Shown: positions 11,225 through 22,439, numbered from the stretch's first letter. The stretch is DNA of 64,000 nucleotides from Neoceratodus forsteri (GCA_016271365.2 CM057456.1:168550501-168614500), one strand, 5' to 3'. Numbers and translations are program-made. The notes: generated by a model not told the origin, from the letters alone.

Positions 11225-11640
11225 CCACTCGTAATGCAGACAGTCGACGGCTAGCCGTGGAGGTGAGAGGTGGGCTGTGCCAGTCGCCAGCTGGGGAAGG
11301 GTGGGGGATGCTGGGTGGGCTGTCACAGATGGGTGGGGGATGGGGGACACTAGACTACCAGGTAATACAAATAATTATGTATTTCATTATGCTGAGGGGG
11401 GCACTAGACTACCAGGATATCTATTATGAACATAACTTCATATGGGGGCACTAGACTACCAGGGATATAAACATTAATAATAATATTATACAGCTGAGAG
11501 TTCACTAGACTACCAGGGATGTTAAAAATACAGGGGGTGGGGGCATTAGACTACTAGGGCAGTAGATATGATTATATTTCTTATTATGATGGGGGGCAGT
11601 AGACTACCAGGGATAGTTAATACATTAATTTTGTTATACA
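11225..11640 (-). repeat. tRNA-Glu-like head array, minus strand (array B)
   Basis: Six units with CACTAGACTACCAGGGAT (the complement of ATCCCTGGTAGTCTAGTG) at about 11348, 11401, 11449, 11502, 11543 and 11596. Spacing is about 41-54 bases. The preceding stretch 11233-11340 (ACAGTCGACGGCTAGCC...GTGGGCTGTGCCAGTCGCCAGCTGG) matches the centre-flanking arm of the large element at 17187-17250, so this is one arm of a related palindrome. Confidence 0.8.
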
Positions 11641-12535
11641 GATGGGGCACATCAAAGCCCACTGAGCAAAACACACCCTCATTTAACTTCGTAGGGCACC
11701 CCTGGGCTGAGAAAACTCACTTTAAAATCTGGCCATCTCATCTCTCGCTTGCGATGCACTATCGCAATCAAAGAATCTCGCGATCAAAGAATTTGCAGGC
11801 TCGCGATCAAAGATCGTTAGCGAGCTGCGAATGAAGATTTTAAAGGTAATAACTCAGTTTTTTGACCAATTTTAATGGAATCAAAGGCATGGCTCGATAG
11901 ATCGGGGTCCCCTGAGTAAAACACATCGAAGTTTTACTGCAGAAGTGACCCCTGAGCTGAGATATTTGTTTTTGTGCGATCGGAAAACTGAAAACAAGAT
12001 GGCGGACCTCACGATCAAAGAATTTTTTAAATTCCTTGGGGACAAAGATTCTTGAACCATGAGACTCCAAATTCTTTGATTGGCAGGCGGGACGAGATGG
12101 CCAGAACCCCATTCTTTGATCGCAAAATATACATATAAATTTTCCCATTGACTTATAATGGGAACTTAAAAGTGCCATAACTTTTGAATGCCTTAATATT
12201 TTTTCACCAAACAAAAGGCGGCATATTCGGCCACCAATGCTCTTTCAAATGAGCCATCTCACAGTGTGGCACATCATACAACAGCCATGCAGGACCACAT
12301 TCGGAATGCCAAAAGGAGCCTCCAGAAATGGATAATTTTGCATTTTTCAGCACTTTCGTACACAAAGGCCGGCACTCTGACTAAAATGCAATTTGGCAAA
12401 TCAAGAGATCTACTGGGCCCCAATGTGAGTACCAAATTTCAGGCAAATCCATTGAACAGGTCCAAAGTTATTAACGCCCAAACGTTTGACTTTAGCATGT
12501 AACTGACCGTTGAACCCTAACTATAGTGACGCAAC
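11641..12535. repeat. Repeat rich in GATCAAAGAAT and its complement
   Basis: GATCAAAGAAT-type words occur at about 11767-11815 and 12015, and the complement ATTCTTTGAT at about 12069 and 12111. CTGGCCATCTCATC near 11730 pairs with GACGAGATGGCCAG near 12090. Two direct copies of CTGAG(C/T)AAAACACA...CCCCTG(A/G)GCTGAGA lie near 11662 and 11905. From 12170 on, phrases such as CCATAACTTTTGAATGCCTT and CCAAATTTCAGGCAAATCC look like a dispersed repeat. No coding sense was found. Confidence 0.5.
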
Positions 12536-12547
12536 CGCGCCACTATA

Positions 12548-12606
12548 ATCTATATATATACATATATATATATATATAGATCTGTATATATATATATATA
12601 AATATA
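12548..12606. repeat. (TA)n microsatellite
   Basis: TATATA runs interrupted by CATA and GATCTG. It stands just upstream of the sequence that precedes hairpin H2. Confidence 0.9.
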
Positions 12607-12744
12607 TAAAATGGTTAAACATGAAGGGTCTAATTCCAATGTTCTGATTGTATAAAACACATCACATGACCGTGCGTTTATCAGAGCGCGACCGCACACC
12701 TGCACTTTTACCCCTCTCCAAAACAATTTTGACATTTTATAAGA

Positions 12745-12893
12745 TGGGTGAACCACTCTGAGTTGTGCGGTCATGCTCTGATATACGCATGCCTTGGGTG
12801 GTTGATGCAGTCGGCCTGCAGCCTCGTGCATAACAATGCACACCAAGGCGTGCGTATATCAGAGTGCTATCGCATGCCTCAGACTGGTTTATC
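12745..12893 (+). repeat. Foldback hairpin element H2
   Basis: Left arm (GTGAACCACTCTGAGTTGTG...CTGATATACGCATGCCTTGG) and right arm (CCAAGGCGTGCGTATATCAG...) are complementary over about 55 bases. The loop near 12806 reads GCAGTCGGCCTGCAGCCTCG. The whole block, including about 100 bases before it with an extra half arm (12663-12700), is repeated at 61270-61502. Confidence 0.85.
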
Positions 12894-12897
12894 TATT

Positions 12898-12898
12898 T

Positions 12899-12937
<39 letters not shown>
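12898..12937. repeat. (TA)n microsatellite
   Basis: Pure TATATA run that directly follows hairpin H2. Confidence 0.95.
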
Positions 12938-12939
<2 letters not shown>

Positions 12940-15200
12940 AAGGTCATTTAATTGGGGCACCTTTCCCCATAGGCACAGGGCACCCTTACAGCTAGATATA
13001 CAGATACAGCAATAAGGAACAGTCAAAATATAATATATAAAATGTATACACCAATCCCATTAAAATCTAAAACAGACTAATTCCCAAGCTGTCTGATGGC
13101 CCAAAATAAATTCTTCAGGTCCTAAAGGTCTGTTGAAACAGGAAGTTCTTAAGATGTTTTTTAAAGAACTCTATGGATGGTGCCTCCTGGAGGTACCCCA
13201 GCAGTGAATTCCAAAGGACCGGGGCTGCCACTTCAAATGCACAGTCCATGGAAGATTTTAACCTAGCCCTGGGATCCTCCAGGAGGGCCTCTCCAGCCGA
13301 TCTAAGCAAGACAGGGTGTAGGGATGCAGAAGCGCTCTCAGGTAGCTCTGACCCAGCCTGTGTAGGGTCTTATAGGTCAAAAGACTTACTTTTAAGGTGA
13401 TGAGCCAGTGCACCGGCAGCCAATGCAGTTTGTGCAGCACTGGTGTAATGTGACTGAACCTCGGGTGTCCAGTCACCGCGTTCTGCAGGTGCCGCATCGC
13501 ACCTCCTCCAACCCCGAGGTAGTGTGCATTAAAGCAGTTGACCCTTGAGGTGATGAATGCATGTACCAGTGTGGCCAGGTCATTAGGGGAAATAAAGGAT
13601 TTAATTTAGGTGATGTTTAAGAGATGGTAGAAACTGGTCCAGACAACAGCTGACACCTGAGCGTCAAGTGTCATCTCATTGTCCAGAATAATGCCCAAAT
13701 GCTTCACCTTTGGGGAGGCCTCCAGTTTATTTGGATCAATAAAAAGCCCCTACCTATCCCCAGAGGCACCCACTCCTCCCCTTTGACCCAGCTCAACCAC
13801 CAGTACCTCGATCTTCCCCAGGTTAAGTCCCAGCCAGTTTAACGATGTCCAAACTTGGATTTGGCCAAGCAGTCATTCAGCATGTCGACTGTGTCAGATC
13901 TCCCAGGCACGAAGGACAGGTAGAGATGAGTATCATCAGCATAACAATTGAAACTTAGCTCATGCTGCCTTATAACCTCACCCAGGGGCAGCATGTACAC
14001 TGCAAACAACATGGGGGAGAGGACAGAGCCTTGGGGGACTCCACAGGGCAGGTCCATTGGGCCTCAGGAATAATTCCTCGTATCACCCTCTGAAACCTAC
14101 CCTGGAGAAAGGACTCAAAATAGCTGATGACCTTGCTGGTGAGTCCTACATACTCCCTCAACCTGTCCAACAACACCCCATGGTCCACAGAGTCAAACTC
14201 TGATGAGAGATCGAGTAGGATGAGAATCGATCGCTCTCCTCTATCCCACTCCCTAAGCAGGCTATTCAGCATCCTAACCAGTGCATTCTCCATGCTGTGC
14301 AAAGCCCTAAATCTGGACTGGAATGATTTATAAATTTGGAAGTCTGTGAAGTGACTCTCGAGCTGTTCTGTGACCACCTTCTCAAGGACTTTCCCCAAAA
14401 AGTGGAGGTTCAAGATAAGCTGGTGATTCGCCAAGACATGTCATGACATTCCCCGGACCGTCAGTGCAAGCCTCAAGCACAAATGAAATGTCCAGTTCCA
14501 CCATCAATCCTTCTGGTCATAATCCTTTCAAAGGGCAGAACTAAATCATTTTCACAGGGGAAGGGACTATCGGGGGGCTTTAAAGCTGAACCTGATAAAA
14601 CAGTGATCCAACCAAATGACTGGGTTAGACTCAATGGTATCAATTTCGAGCCCCAGGGAGAACACCAGATTGAGCATGTGACCAGAGCAGTGGTCCCGGC
14701 CATGGTCTCAGGGGTGAAGCCCAGTGCCTCCATATTTGAGAGGAAGTCTCTGGCCCCAGATGATGCTTCGTCGTCTGTCCAGGTGTTGAAGTTGCTGAGA
14801 ATAAGCCATCTCAGCAACTCCATCACCCTCTCAGTGACAAAGGCTAACATCTTCTGCAAGAAGCTCTGGTCCCACCCAGGTGGACAGTAGACCAAGAGAA
14901 TCCTGAACTCCACTCTGGGCCCCCCATTGCACTACCATGCACTCAAAAGAACTGGTGTTCCACACTAGGTGCACGCCAGGCCCAGCTCCGACCTGAAACA
15001 AATGGCCCCCCTTCTGCATTCCTTCCTTGGGCAGTGAACCTGGCTGGGATGGATGTCTCTAGCACAGGGTGTGAATTATCCCCAAGCCAGGTCTCCGTAA
15101 TGCATGCCAGGTTGACCAATGCAACAAGCTCTGGCATTATAGCAGTCTTGTTGACCATTGACCTGGCATTGTACAGCACTGCCCGAAGAGGATGAAAGGC
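12940..15200 (-). mobile_element. L2-like LINE, minus strand
   Basis: Reverse-oriented non-LTR element with endonuclease, reverse transcriptase and C-terminal regions in the expected order from right to left. The 3' UTR lies next to the (TA)n at 12937. The C-terminal LHWLPV motif is a hallmark of L2/Rex1-type LINEs, so this is a different family from the 8756 and 45034 copies. Confidence 0.85.
13115..15179 (-). pseudogene. L2-like ORF2 (endonuclease plus reverse transcriptase), broken
   Basis: On the minus strand, 15179-14943 gives the endonuclease start with YNARSMVNK and CITETWLGD. Then 14913-14473 gives VYCPPGW, a SNFNTWTDD segment (normally GDFN) and GFTPETMAGTT. The reverse transcriptase follows in 14434-13970 with VLEKVVTEQL and LLDLSSEFDSVDHG (motif A). 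It continues in 14057-13839 with GVPQGSVLSPMLF and the catalytic YADD. The C-terminus is 13497-13258 (ITPVLHKLHWLPV) and 13309-13115 (APVLWNSL, FKKHLKNFLF). At least four frame changes separate these parts, so no enzyme can be made. Confidence 0.85.
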
Positions 15201-16599
15201 TGTGGACAGTCCCTCAGCTAGCTGCCCTCTTGGTCTGGAGGGCTCCCTGAGCAGACAGACAAAAAACAGAAGACCCCATTCTGTGTAGTGCCACTCCTAA
15301 CCCCAGCAAGTATGCGTTGTGATCTCATGCTGGTGAGCTGAGTTTGAGGGTAAGAGCTCAGTGACCCAGCTGTATGGGCTGGATGGGGTGAGCATGGGGG
15401 AAAAGTGCTGTTATTCAACAACCCACAGCCAAGTAATGAAAAGTGCATGCTTGTCTGCATGTGCCTGGGTATCATACAATGAAGACAACTATCCTTTTGG
15501 CATAAGGCCCTGCACCTCTCCCCGCTTGAGTGGCAGAGGGCCCTGTGCATTGCCTGACAGATTCACTCTTTGCCCTGTGCAATTGTAGCTGTGGACACAT
15601 AGAAGTGAAGGGACCACAGGGCCCTGCACTTCCACAGACCACCAGACAGCCCCATGAATTCTTCACATCTATCATAGCACCAAACTGCAGGGTCTACATT
15701 TTGAAAGCTCTACACTTCTGTAGGTGAACGGAGTCTTCTCTTCATGCAGGGCATCTGCATGTGTTCACACAGGTGCTGAAGGGAACTGTATGAATGAGGA
15801 TACAATTCCACTATCTCAAGGAGAAAGGAAATTATTTTCAAAAAACTTCGTTAATGCACCAGTTAGGGTAACTCAATGCCACAAAAGTAGAAAAATGTGG
15901 TGTTTGGGTTTCCAACCCCAATGCTCCACCCCCAAGCAGCAAAAGGAAAAAAAAATATGGTTTTACATCACTGGAGTCTGGGTGAATCAGTGGTGCAGTC
16001 TTCCTTTGGGGTTGTCAGCCTACACACTCACCCCTCCACCCCAGTTCCTAGCTTCCAATCTGAAGCACAAGATACTGCTCCAGGCCACTGCCTCGTAATA
16101 ATACACTCTTCAAAGGCTGAGAAGTATGTTTTGCCACAGGTTGCCAATGCAATTTGTTATACCTTTCTTCATGCAGGGCCCTGTGGCCCCTGTGTGAAGA
16201 AAGGAGATCATGCGCCCAATTCTCAAACATCCTGGCATGGTGCAAGGGGCTTGCACCACAAGGAATGTTGCAAAGTGCCACCACTTGCTCCAAAAGCTGC
16301 ACTGGGAGCAATTCTCAAATGCAGCCTGCATCAACCACAGCTGCATGCACCAAACAGTGCTCATGCCATCCGTGCAGCACAAAATGGACTGCGGCATGGT
16401 GCTAGGGCTTGCAACAGATGTAGGCTGCCAAATTCCCTAAATAGGGATTCTCAGAACTCTCCCAGAGGGCAGAATTCTTAGTACCATTAGATCAGCCAGG
16501 GCTGTTAGAAATTTGCCCTCTGTGAGAGTTGAGCAATTTGCTGCAAAGTGCTGTGGTTCCCACCCCACCCCAGCCCCGATTCCCCTTTTATTAAATATG

Positions 16600-17010
16600 G
16601 CCCCAGTGATCTAGTGGAACCCCTATAATCTGATCCCTCATTATGGAAATTTAAAACATTCCTGGTGATCTAGTGGATCCCCATACCCCAATCCCTCATT
16701 ATTAAAATCTAAAACATCCCTGGTGGTCTAGCAGACACCCCCCAAGCCCCGATCCCCCATTATAAAAAGTAAAGATGTCCCTGGTGGTCTAGTGGACTGC
16801 CCGGCTAGGATCCATTGGTATAAAATATAATGATGTTCTTGGTAGTCACTGATCTAGTGGCCGCCCTAGCCCCATCCCCCATTATGAAAAGGTAGAACAT
16901 CCCTGGTGGTCTACAAGACCACCCCCCAAACCTTAATCCCCGTTTTGTAATATTAAACCTTTCCTGGTGGTCTAGTGGACCCCCATCCCCCACCCAGGCT
17001 GGCAGTGCTC
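16600..17010 (+). repeat. tRNA-Glu-like head array (array C)
   Basis: Seven units with heads near 16605, 16660, 16718, 16778, 16837, 16899 and 16960, about 60 bases apart. The clearest heads read TCCCTGGTGGTCTAGTGG, identical to the first 18 bases of tRNA-Glu genes, then a C-rich stretch and CATTATAAAAATTAAA-like spacer. No unit continues into an anticodon arm or T arm, so these are not tRNA genes. Confidence 0.85.
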
Positions 17011-17084
17011 CATTACCCCCCATCCCAAAACCGAGCTGGCAACAGGCACAGCCCATCGCTCACCACCACAGCCAGCTGCTGACT

Positions 17085-17200
17085 GAGCTCTCAATGAATG
17101 CGTACTGTATTCAGTACACAGTCATTGATTGACAGCTCAGTGGGCTGTCAATCACTGAGTGTGTACTATATAGAGCACGCGATCACTGAGGGCACAGTCG
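17085..17200. repeat. Central inverted repeats of the large element
   Basis: Short palindromes cluster here: GTACTGTATTCAGTAC, and TCAATGA...TCATTGA-type and GACAGCTCAGTGGGCTGTC blocks. The flanks (17035-17080 and 17200-17250) are complementary to each other (AGCTGGCAACAGGCACAGCCC against GGGCTCTGCCAGTTGCTAGCT), which places the symmetry axis near 17140. Confidence 0.6.
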
Positions 17201-18432
17201 ACAGCTGGACATGGTGGTGGGCAGTGGGCTCTGCCAGTTGCTAGCTTGGATTCTGGATGGGGGGGCCAGAGTGGTTGGGCACTGCCTGCCAGAGTTAAGG
17301 GTTAAGGGGTGGAGACCCAGCTGTAAACCCCCTACATGCCCTACACACACCACACTGGACAGGGTGAGTAGTCCACCCAACTACTAGGGTCACAGGTCTC
17401 GGTCGCCTGATGCCACCCACCCTCACATGCAGAGGTGAGTGTGGCGCACCCCTGATGCTCAAAACACTCATACCCCTCATAGGGTCACCAGGTCAAGGCT
17501 GCCGCCCACCCACCCCAGCAGCGCTGCATGCCAACACCCTTCCCCGCTACTGGAGGATGTGTCCCTCCACCCCCTGTCAGCAGGCTTTCCCCCCCTCCCC
17601 ATCTCATGGAACCACATCAGTGCCGATGGCAAGGGCTAGTAGCATTGCACCTCTGCCACTCACCACAGCGGACGGCCCTCAGACATCCATGGGTCATGCT
17701 GCCAATGTGCACCGCCGTGTACGGGATCCACTTTCGGACCCATGCCGGGCATCCAGTTGGATGCCTGGCTAGGTCTACATCTCTGCCTGCACCTGCCCTG
17801 AGCAGACCTGTTTGCCGGGGGGTGGGGCCATGGACAGGTGGCTGGCATTTGTGAATACTGGCACCAGCGCATATGTCCATAGGATCACGGGTTGGGTACA
17901 CGAATTTTGTGTGTCCCTATACCCCGATCATGCATAGGGACCAATAATGGGGATTAGGGCTGTGGTGATTCGCTGGATCACTGGGAATATCTTTAATTTT
18001 CATATCGGGGGATCGGGGCTGGGGTGGGCACTAGGATGTACTAGAGTGACTCACAGCTGCTCCACAGCTTCCAGCAACACATCCAGATGTGCCATCTGTT
18101 TAGCGCATGGCCACACTTGCTGCAAGCTGGAGAATTTTGCTACCTGTACCCTACTCGACAGAGAATCTGGCATTGGGTCCCTGGCACATCGGCAATTGGC
18201 GCAAGCCACCTTTGGAACAACTTGCACCGACTTTTGAGAATCAAGCCCTGTGTGTGACCTTGTTTGCTCATGGAATAGGGTAGGCATTAGGGTTGACAAC
18301 CCCCAAGGAAGACCCCCACCACAGATTCAACAAGACTCCAGAGACCCAAAAATCCTAGTGTTTTTTCCTTTTGCTGCTTGGGGTGTGGGGTTGGAAACAC
18401 TAACAGCACATTTCCCTAATTTTGTGCCAGTT

Positions 18433-19061
18433 GCATAGAGAGAGATATCACAAGCAGAAAAAAGGAGGTTCTTATGCCACTGTACAGATCACTAGTGAGA
18501 CCACATCTGGAGTAATGTGTCTAGTTTTGGAGGCTGCATCTCCGGAAGGACAGAAACCAGATAGAGGCAGTCCAGAAAAGGGTAACAAAAATGGCGCAAG
18601 GACTGCACCAAAAGTCATATGAGGACAGACTAGAGGACCTCAGTATGTATTCCCTGGAGGAAGGAAAGAGAGGGGGGATACATCAGGGACATTCAAGTAC
18701 CTTCATGGTATAAACAAGGTACAGGAGGGTAGCATCTTTCAGAAAAGAAGGTGCACAAGAATGGGGTGGCATGATATAAGGCTAGAGGGAGGTAGGCTCA
18801 GGGGCAATGTGAGGAAGAACTTTTTCACAGAAAGAGTAGTGGATGCTTGGAACAGCTCCCTGCAGAGGTGGTGGTGACATAAATGGTAGGGGAATTCAAG
18901 AATGCATCGGATAGGCATAAGAGTACTCTCACAGTAGGGAAGAGAGGGTAAGCCACCGGTCAGCTAGGGTCTGCGGTATTGCATTAGGTAGGGAAAAGAG
19001 GTAGACTAGGTGGGCCACACGGTATTTATCTGCTGTTAACTTCTATGTTTCTATGTTTCTA
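18433..19061 (+). mobile_element. CR1 LINE, 3' fragment
   Basis: 5'-truncated CR1 copy holding the last part of ORF2 and the 3' UTR. Read in frame pieces it gives a TSGVMCLVLEAA-like stretch, then FRGNVRKNFF.ERVV (normally RKYFFTERVVDTWNSLP). It ends in GTTAACTTCTATGTTTCTATG, the standard CR1 terminus. The insertion point is defined by the unoccupied counterpart at 22875-22895, where GCATTAAGTTACC is continuous. Confidence 0.9.
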
Positions 19062-19529
19062 AGTTACCTTAACTGGTGCATTAACAAAACTTTCTTGCAA
19101 AGAATATAGATATAGATATAGGTAGAGAAAGTACCACTATAGTTAGAGCTGAGAAGAGTGTTCATTGTTAAACCCCTAAATTTGCACATTAATATCTTTG
19201 GCACCATTTGACATAATGAGCTAGAATTTTGCATGTGTTGTCTAGCAGGCAAGATCTTGATCTGTGGAAAGTTTTGTGACAGCAGCTTGTGCAGTTTCTG
19301 TGATCTGTATGTCATTTTGGGTTCGCTTGCGCGCATGCGCAAGGAACGTCTTGGGAGAATGGGACACTTTGGAGGTGTGCCTGTCCTGTGCAATCCCCTG
19401 CTCCATTGAGCAGGCATGGCGGTCCTGCACCAATCGATGTGGTGCTGTGTATGACAGAAGTGGTCTTCTCTTCAAAGAAAACCACCGCTGTGTGCTTGCA
19501 GCGTGTCACCTCCCCCCCAAATCTTTGGT

Positions 19530-19680
19530 GCCACGCTGGGAGCCCACCCCAGCATGGCAAACATCTTGCGTCATCTGCTGACGGGAGTGCCCAATCCCCC
19601 GTCAGCTGAACCTCCCAAACAGCTTTCCTGCTTACACGCTGGGAGCCCACCCCAACATGGCAAATGTCCCGTCATCTGAG
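19530..19680. repeat. Short direct repeat
   Basis: ACGCTGGGAGCCCACCCCA followed by (G/A)CATGGCAAA occurs at about 19533 and again at about 19637, some 105 bases apart, each followed by a GTCATCTG motif. Confidence 0.7.
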
Positions 19681-19879
19681 TAAAAAAAAAAATAACCTGT
19701 AAAAGAAAGCGTTCCATCGCTGTCTCCCACCCCTCCCACAACCCACACCCACCCTCGCACCCTGCCTCCCCACCCCTTCAATTCTACACTACCTCCGGAA
19801 CTCGGGCGTGATGATCATTGCTGGACCGGAACACGTCTGCACTCTTCAAAGCCGACCGCGAACTGAGGAAATGCCGGTA

Positions 19880-21130
19880 AGCTGTATAATGGGCTAGATG
19901 GCTTTTTTTCAACTTTGTTGCATATCTCAGGCATTTTTTGGAATTTTTGCACCAAATTTTCAACATGGGGTTTTTGGGACCCCTTCTCATGAATTCTGTC
20001 ACTGTCATGGCATTATTCAGGCCTGAAGGGTGATTTCGTAGTCACTGCGTGAAATCACCTTTCGGGCCCGATTAATGAAATGACAGTGCCAGTGTTCATA
20101 AGGTGGGCTCTCAAAAAGCCTATTTTGAAAATTTGGTGGAAAAATTCCTAAAAATGTCCATTTTATGAGTGTGCATTGTGCAGTTCCTACGCAGGCTCGT
20201 AAGCTCAAGAATTTTCAATATTTTCACTCCAGATTTTCAACATTGCCATTTTACCACACCTCCTTATGAGCAGTGCAGTTGTCATTTTTCACATCTTGCC
20301 CAAAACATGTTTCCACCCATGTAGCTCACAATGGAACAGTCGGTGTGCAAACTCAATGTATGGGACATATTAAGAAAATCACAGTGTCACTGTTCATGAG
20401 CAGAGATCTTAAAATGGCTATGTTGAAAATTTGGTGAAAAAATTCCTAAAATGACTATTTTTCTGACGTCGTTAGTTCCGACACATGCTAAATAAGTTAT
20501 TGAATTTTCAATATTTTCACTCCAGATTTTCAACATTGCCATTTTACCACACCTCCTTATGAGCAGTGCAGTTGTCATTTTTCACATCTTGCCCAAAACG
20601 TGTTTCCGCCCATGTAGCTCACAATGGCACAGTCGGTGAGCAAAATCAATGTATGGGACACATTAAGAAAATCACAGTGACACTGTTCATTAGCAGAGAT
20701 ATTAAAATGGCTATGTTGAAAATTTGGTGAAAAAATTCCTAAAAATGACTGTTTTCCGAGCGTGCGTTGCGCAGTTCCTATGCACGCTCATAGGTTTGCG
20801 AATTTTCAATATTTCCACTCCAGATTTTCAACATTGCCATTTTACCACACGTCCTTATGAGCAGTACAACTGTCATTTTTCACATCCTGCCCAAAATGTG
20901 TTTACGCCCATGTAGCACACAATGGCGCAGTCAGTGTGCGAACTCAATGTATGGGACACATTAAGAAAATCACAGTGACACTGTTCATGAGCAGAGGTCT
21001 TAAAATGGCTATGTTGAAAATTTGGTGAAAAATTCCTAAAAATGACTGTTTTACGAGTGTGCGTTGCACAGTTCCTACGCATGCTCGTAAGTTCGCGAAT
21101 TTTCAATATTTGCACTCCAATGACTTCCAA
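19880..21130. repeat. Array of palindromic units, about 295-bp period
   Basis: The core block TATGTTGAAAATTTGGTGAAA recurs near 20420, 20712 and 21010. Between the repeats lies its inverted form, ATTTTCAACATTGCCATTTT, near 20236, 20527 and 20826. The first unit (19925-20160) is the most symmetric, folding around TGATTTCGTAGTCACTGCGTGAAATCA. It is the same family as 7590-8560. No coding potential. Confidence 0.8.
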
Positions 21131-21595
21131 ATACCTAAACAGCACATAGAAGCAAGCAACATTCGGCATTGACAAATGCTTGTACTTCTTTGTCACTGAT
21201 TTTTTTAAGCCATGTCCAAGTGCCAAATACCACTGCAGATACCTGCAAGCGAACGTTCGGCATTGACAAATGCTTGTTCTGTAGTGGGCTAGCTTTTCTG
21301 CCTGTACTTAACATGGGGTTTTTGTTCTCATTTACAGCCTACATGGAATGGAACTTTTTCTCCAAATGTGCAGGGGGCATGTGTCATGTCCTAAGGTAGT
21401 GTTTTTGATCAGTCTAGTGAAAAAATATTAAATGGTTGCAGATCTATAAGGCTTTAAAGTTTTGTGTTTTCCATTCTGAGCATGCGCAGAAGGTTTTTTG
21501 AGTTAACGATCTGGTACAAAATGAAAAATTCTGTGTCTCTGGACACTTTTTTCTATTTCTCACCACTTGCTTCTTATAGCATGAAGCATTATTTT

Positions 21596-22115
21596 TTATT
21601 TTTCTCTCCCTAGCTGCCTGCCGCCCGGTATCATCTGCCCGGTCATGGGCCACGAGCTTCCACTCCTCAAATTTGGCCGCGAGCCCTCCGAAGCCCCGTG
21701 GCTTACCCCTCACGCCGGGGCTGCAGCACTCCCCCTTGCATGCCGCAGCCATTGGGATAGGTCGGAGGGCTGTCCTGAGGAGCTAATTTGAAGCCATGGT
21801 GGGCTTCACTGAGGGCGGCAGGCAGCATCCATCTTTTTCCGGCTTTTCTGGGGAGGCAGGGTTGTGCAATGACACCTGCGTCTGCCCCGCCTCCTATGCG
21901 TGCAAGTGCCGGGAGCTACGTGATCTCCTAGCCTCCGCTAGGGGTCACTGATGCTCCGGCCACTACCCCACCCTCCCCCCGGAGATGGAGAGCAGTCCAT
22001 AGGATGCTCCATCCATCTCCCCCTGGCCGGCCCTCCAGCGACCCAGGTACGTTCCCGAACCCGGGTTGCCGGCATCGCATGCGGAAATCCAACTGCTGCG
22101 CCGACGGGCCAGCCC
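21596..22115 (-). mobile_element. tRNA-derived SINE, minus strand, with target duplication
   Basis: The insert is flanked by an exact 15-base duplication ATGAAGCATTATTTT at 21581-21595 and 22116-22130. A T-rich segment opens the left end. On the minus strand the element begins GGGCTGGCCCGTCGGCGCAG and contains GGCAACCCGGGTTCGGGAAC, resembling the D-arm and B-box regions of a tRNA. It is the same family as 5422-5986. Confidence 0.8.
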
Positions 22116-22439
22116 ATGAAGCATTATTTTGTGTCTTGAGATCACCATCTTGTTGATTTTTTCCACAAAATAATAAGCATGGAAAATACATAAAAATGCT
22201 GGCATTTCAAACAAAACAGACACCAGAATCTAGGTAAATGGGCCTTGTTTGGCTAGATTCTGATGATTGTTTTTTAAAATGAGGGACAGAAAAACTTTTT
22301 CAGGGCACTTCAAATCCCAACGTAGTGAGAGAAGCCATTCACCTGCGTTCTCTGAATGAGAACAGTTGGACTTTGTTGACTTCTGCAGCTGCGGCTGGAA
22401 CTCGTGCACGTGCTACGAGATGCGGTGAGAGCAGTGAGC

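Larger units (their letters stand above)
15830..19105. mobile_element. Very large inverted-repeat (palindromic) element
   Basis: The left end (15840-15960: TTAATGCACCAGTTAGGGTAACT...CCAAGCAGCAAAAGGAAAAA) is the inverted complement of the right end (18360-18432 plus 19062-19100). Inner blocks also pair: CCTTTGGGGTTGTCAGCC (16000-16020) with GGTTGACAACCCCCAAGG (18292-18310), and the regions flanking 17085-17195 with each other. A CR1 fragment at 18433-19061 splits the right end. There is no transposase frame. The left arm carries tRNA-Glu-like array C. Related termini occur at 22585-22935 and 61600-61760. I read it as a non-autonomous DNA-transposon-like palindrome, superfamily unknown. Confidence 0.65.

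Noticed and set aside
11182..11454. Open frame across array B
   Set aside because: The reading is the translation of tandem repeat units; it has no homology and no start context.
17410..17772. 120-codon Pro/Cys-rich frame in the large palindrome
   Set aside because: GC-rich arm sequence with overlapping open frames on both strands, no conserved motif, and it lies within a non-autonomous element.
20208..21130. CRISPR-like regular repeats
   Set aside because: Units are about 295 bases and palindromic with no unique spacers, and the genome is eukaryotic.
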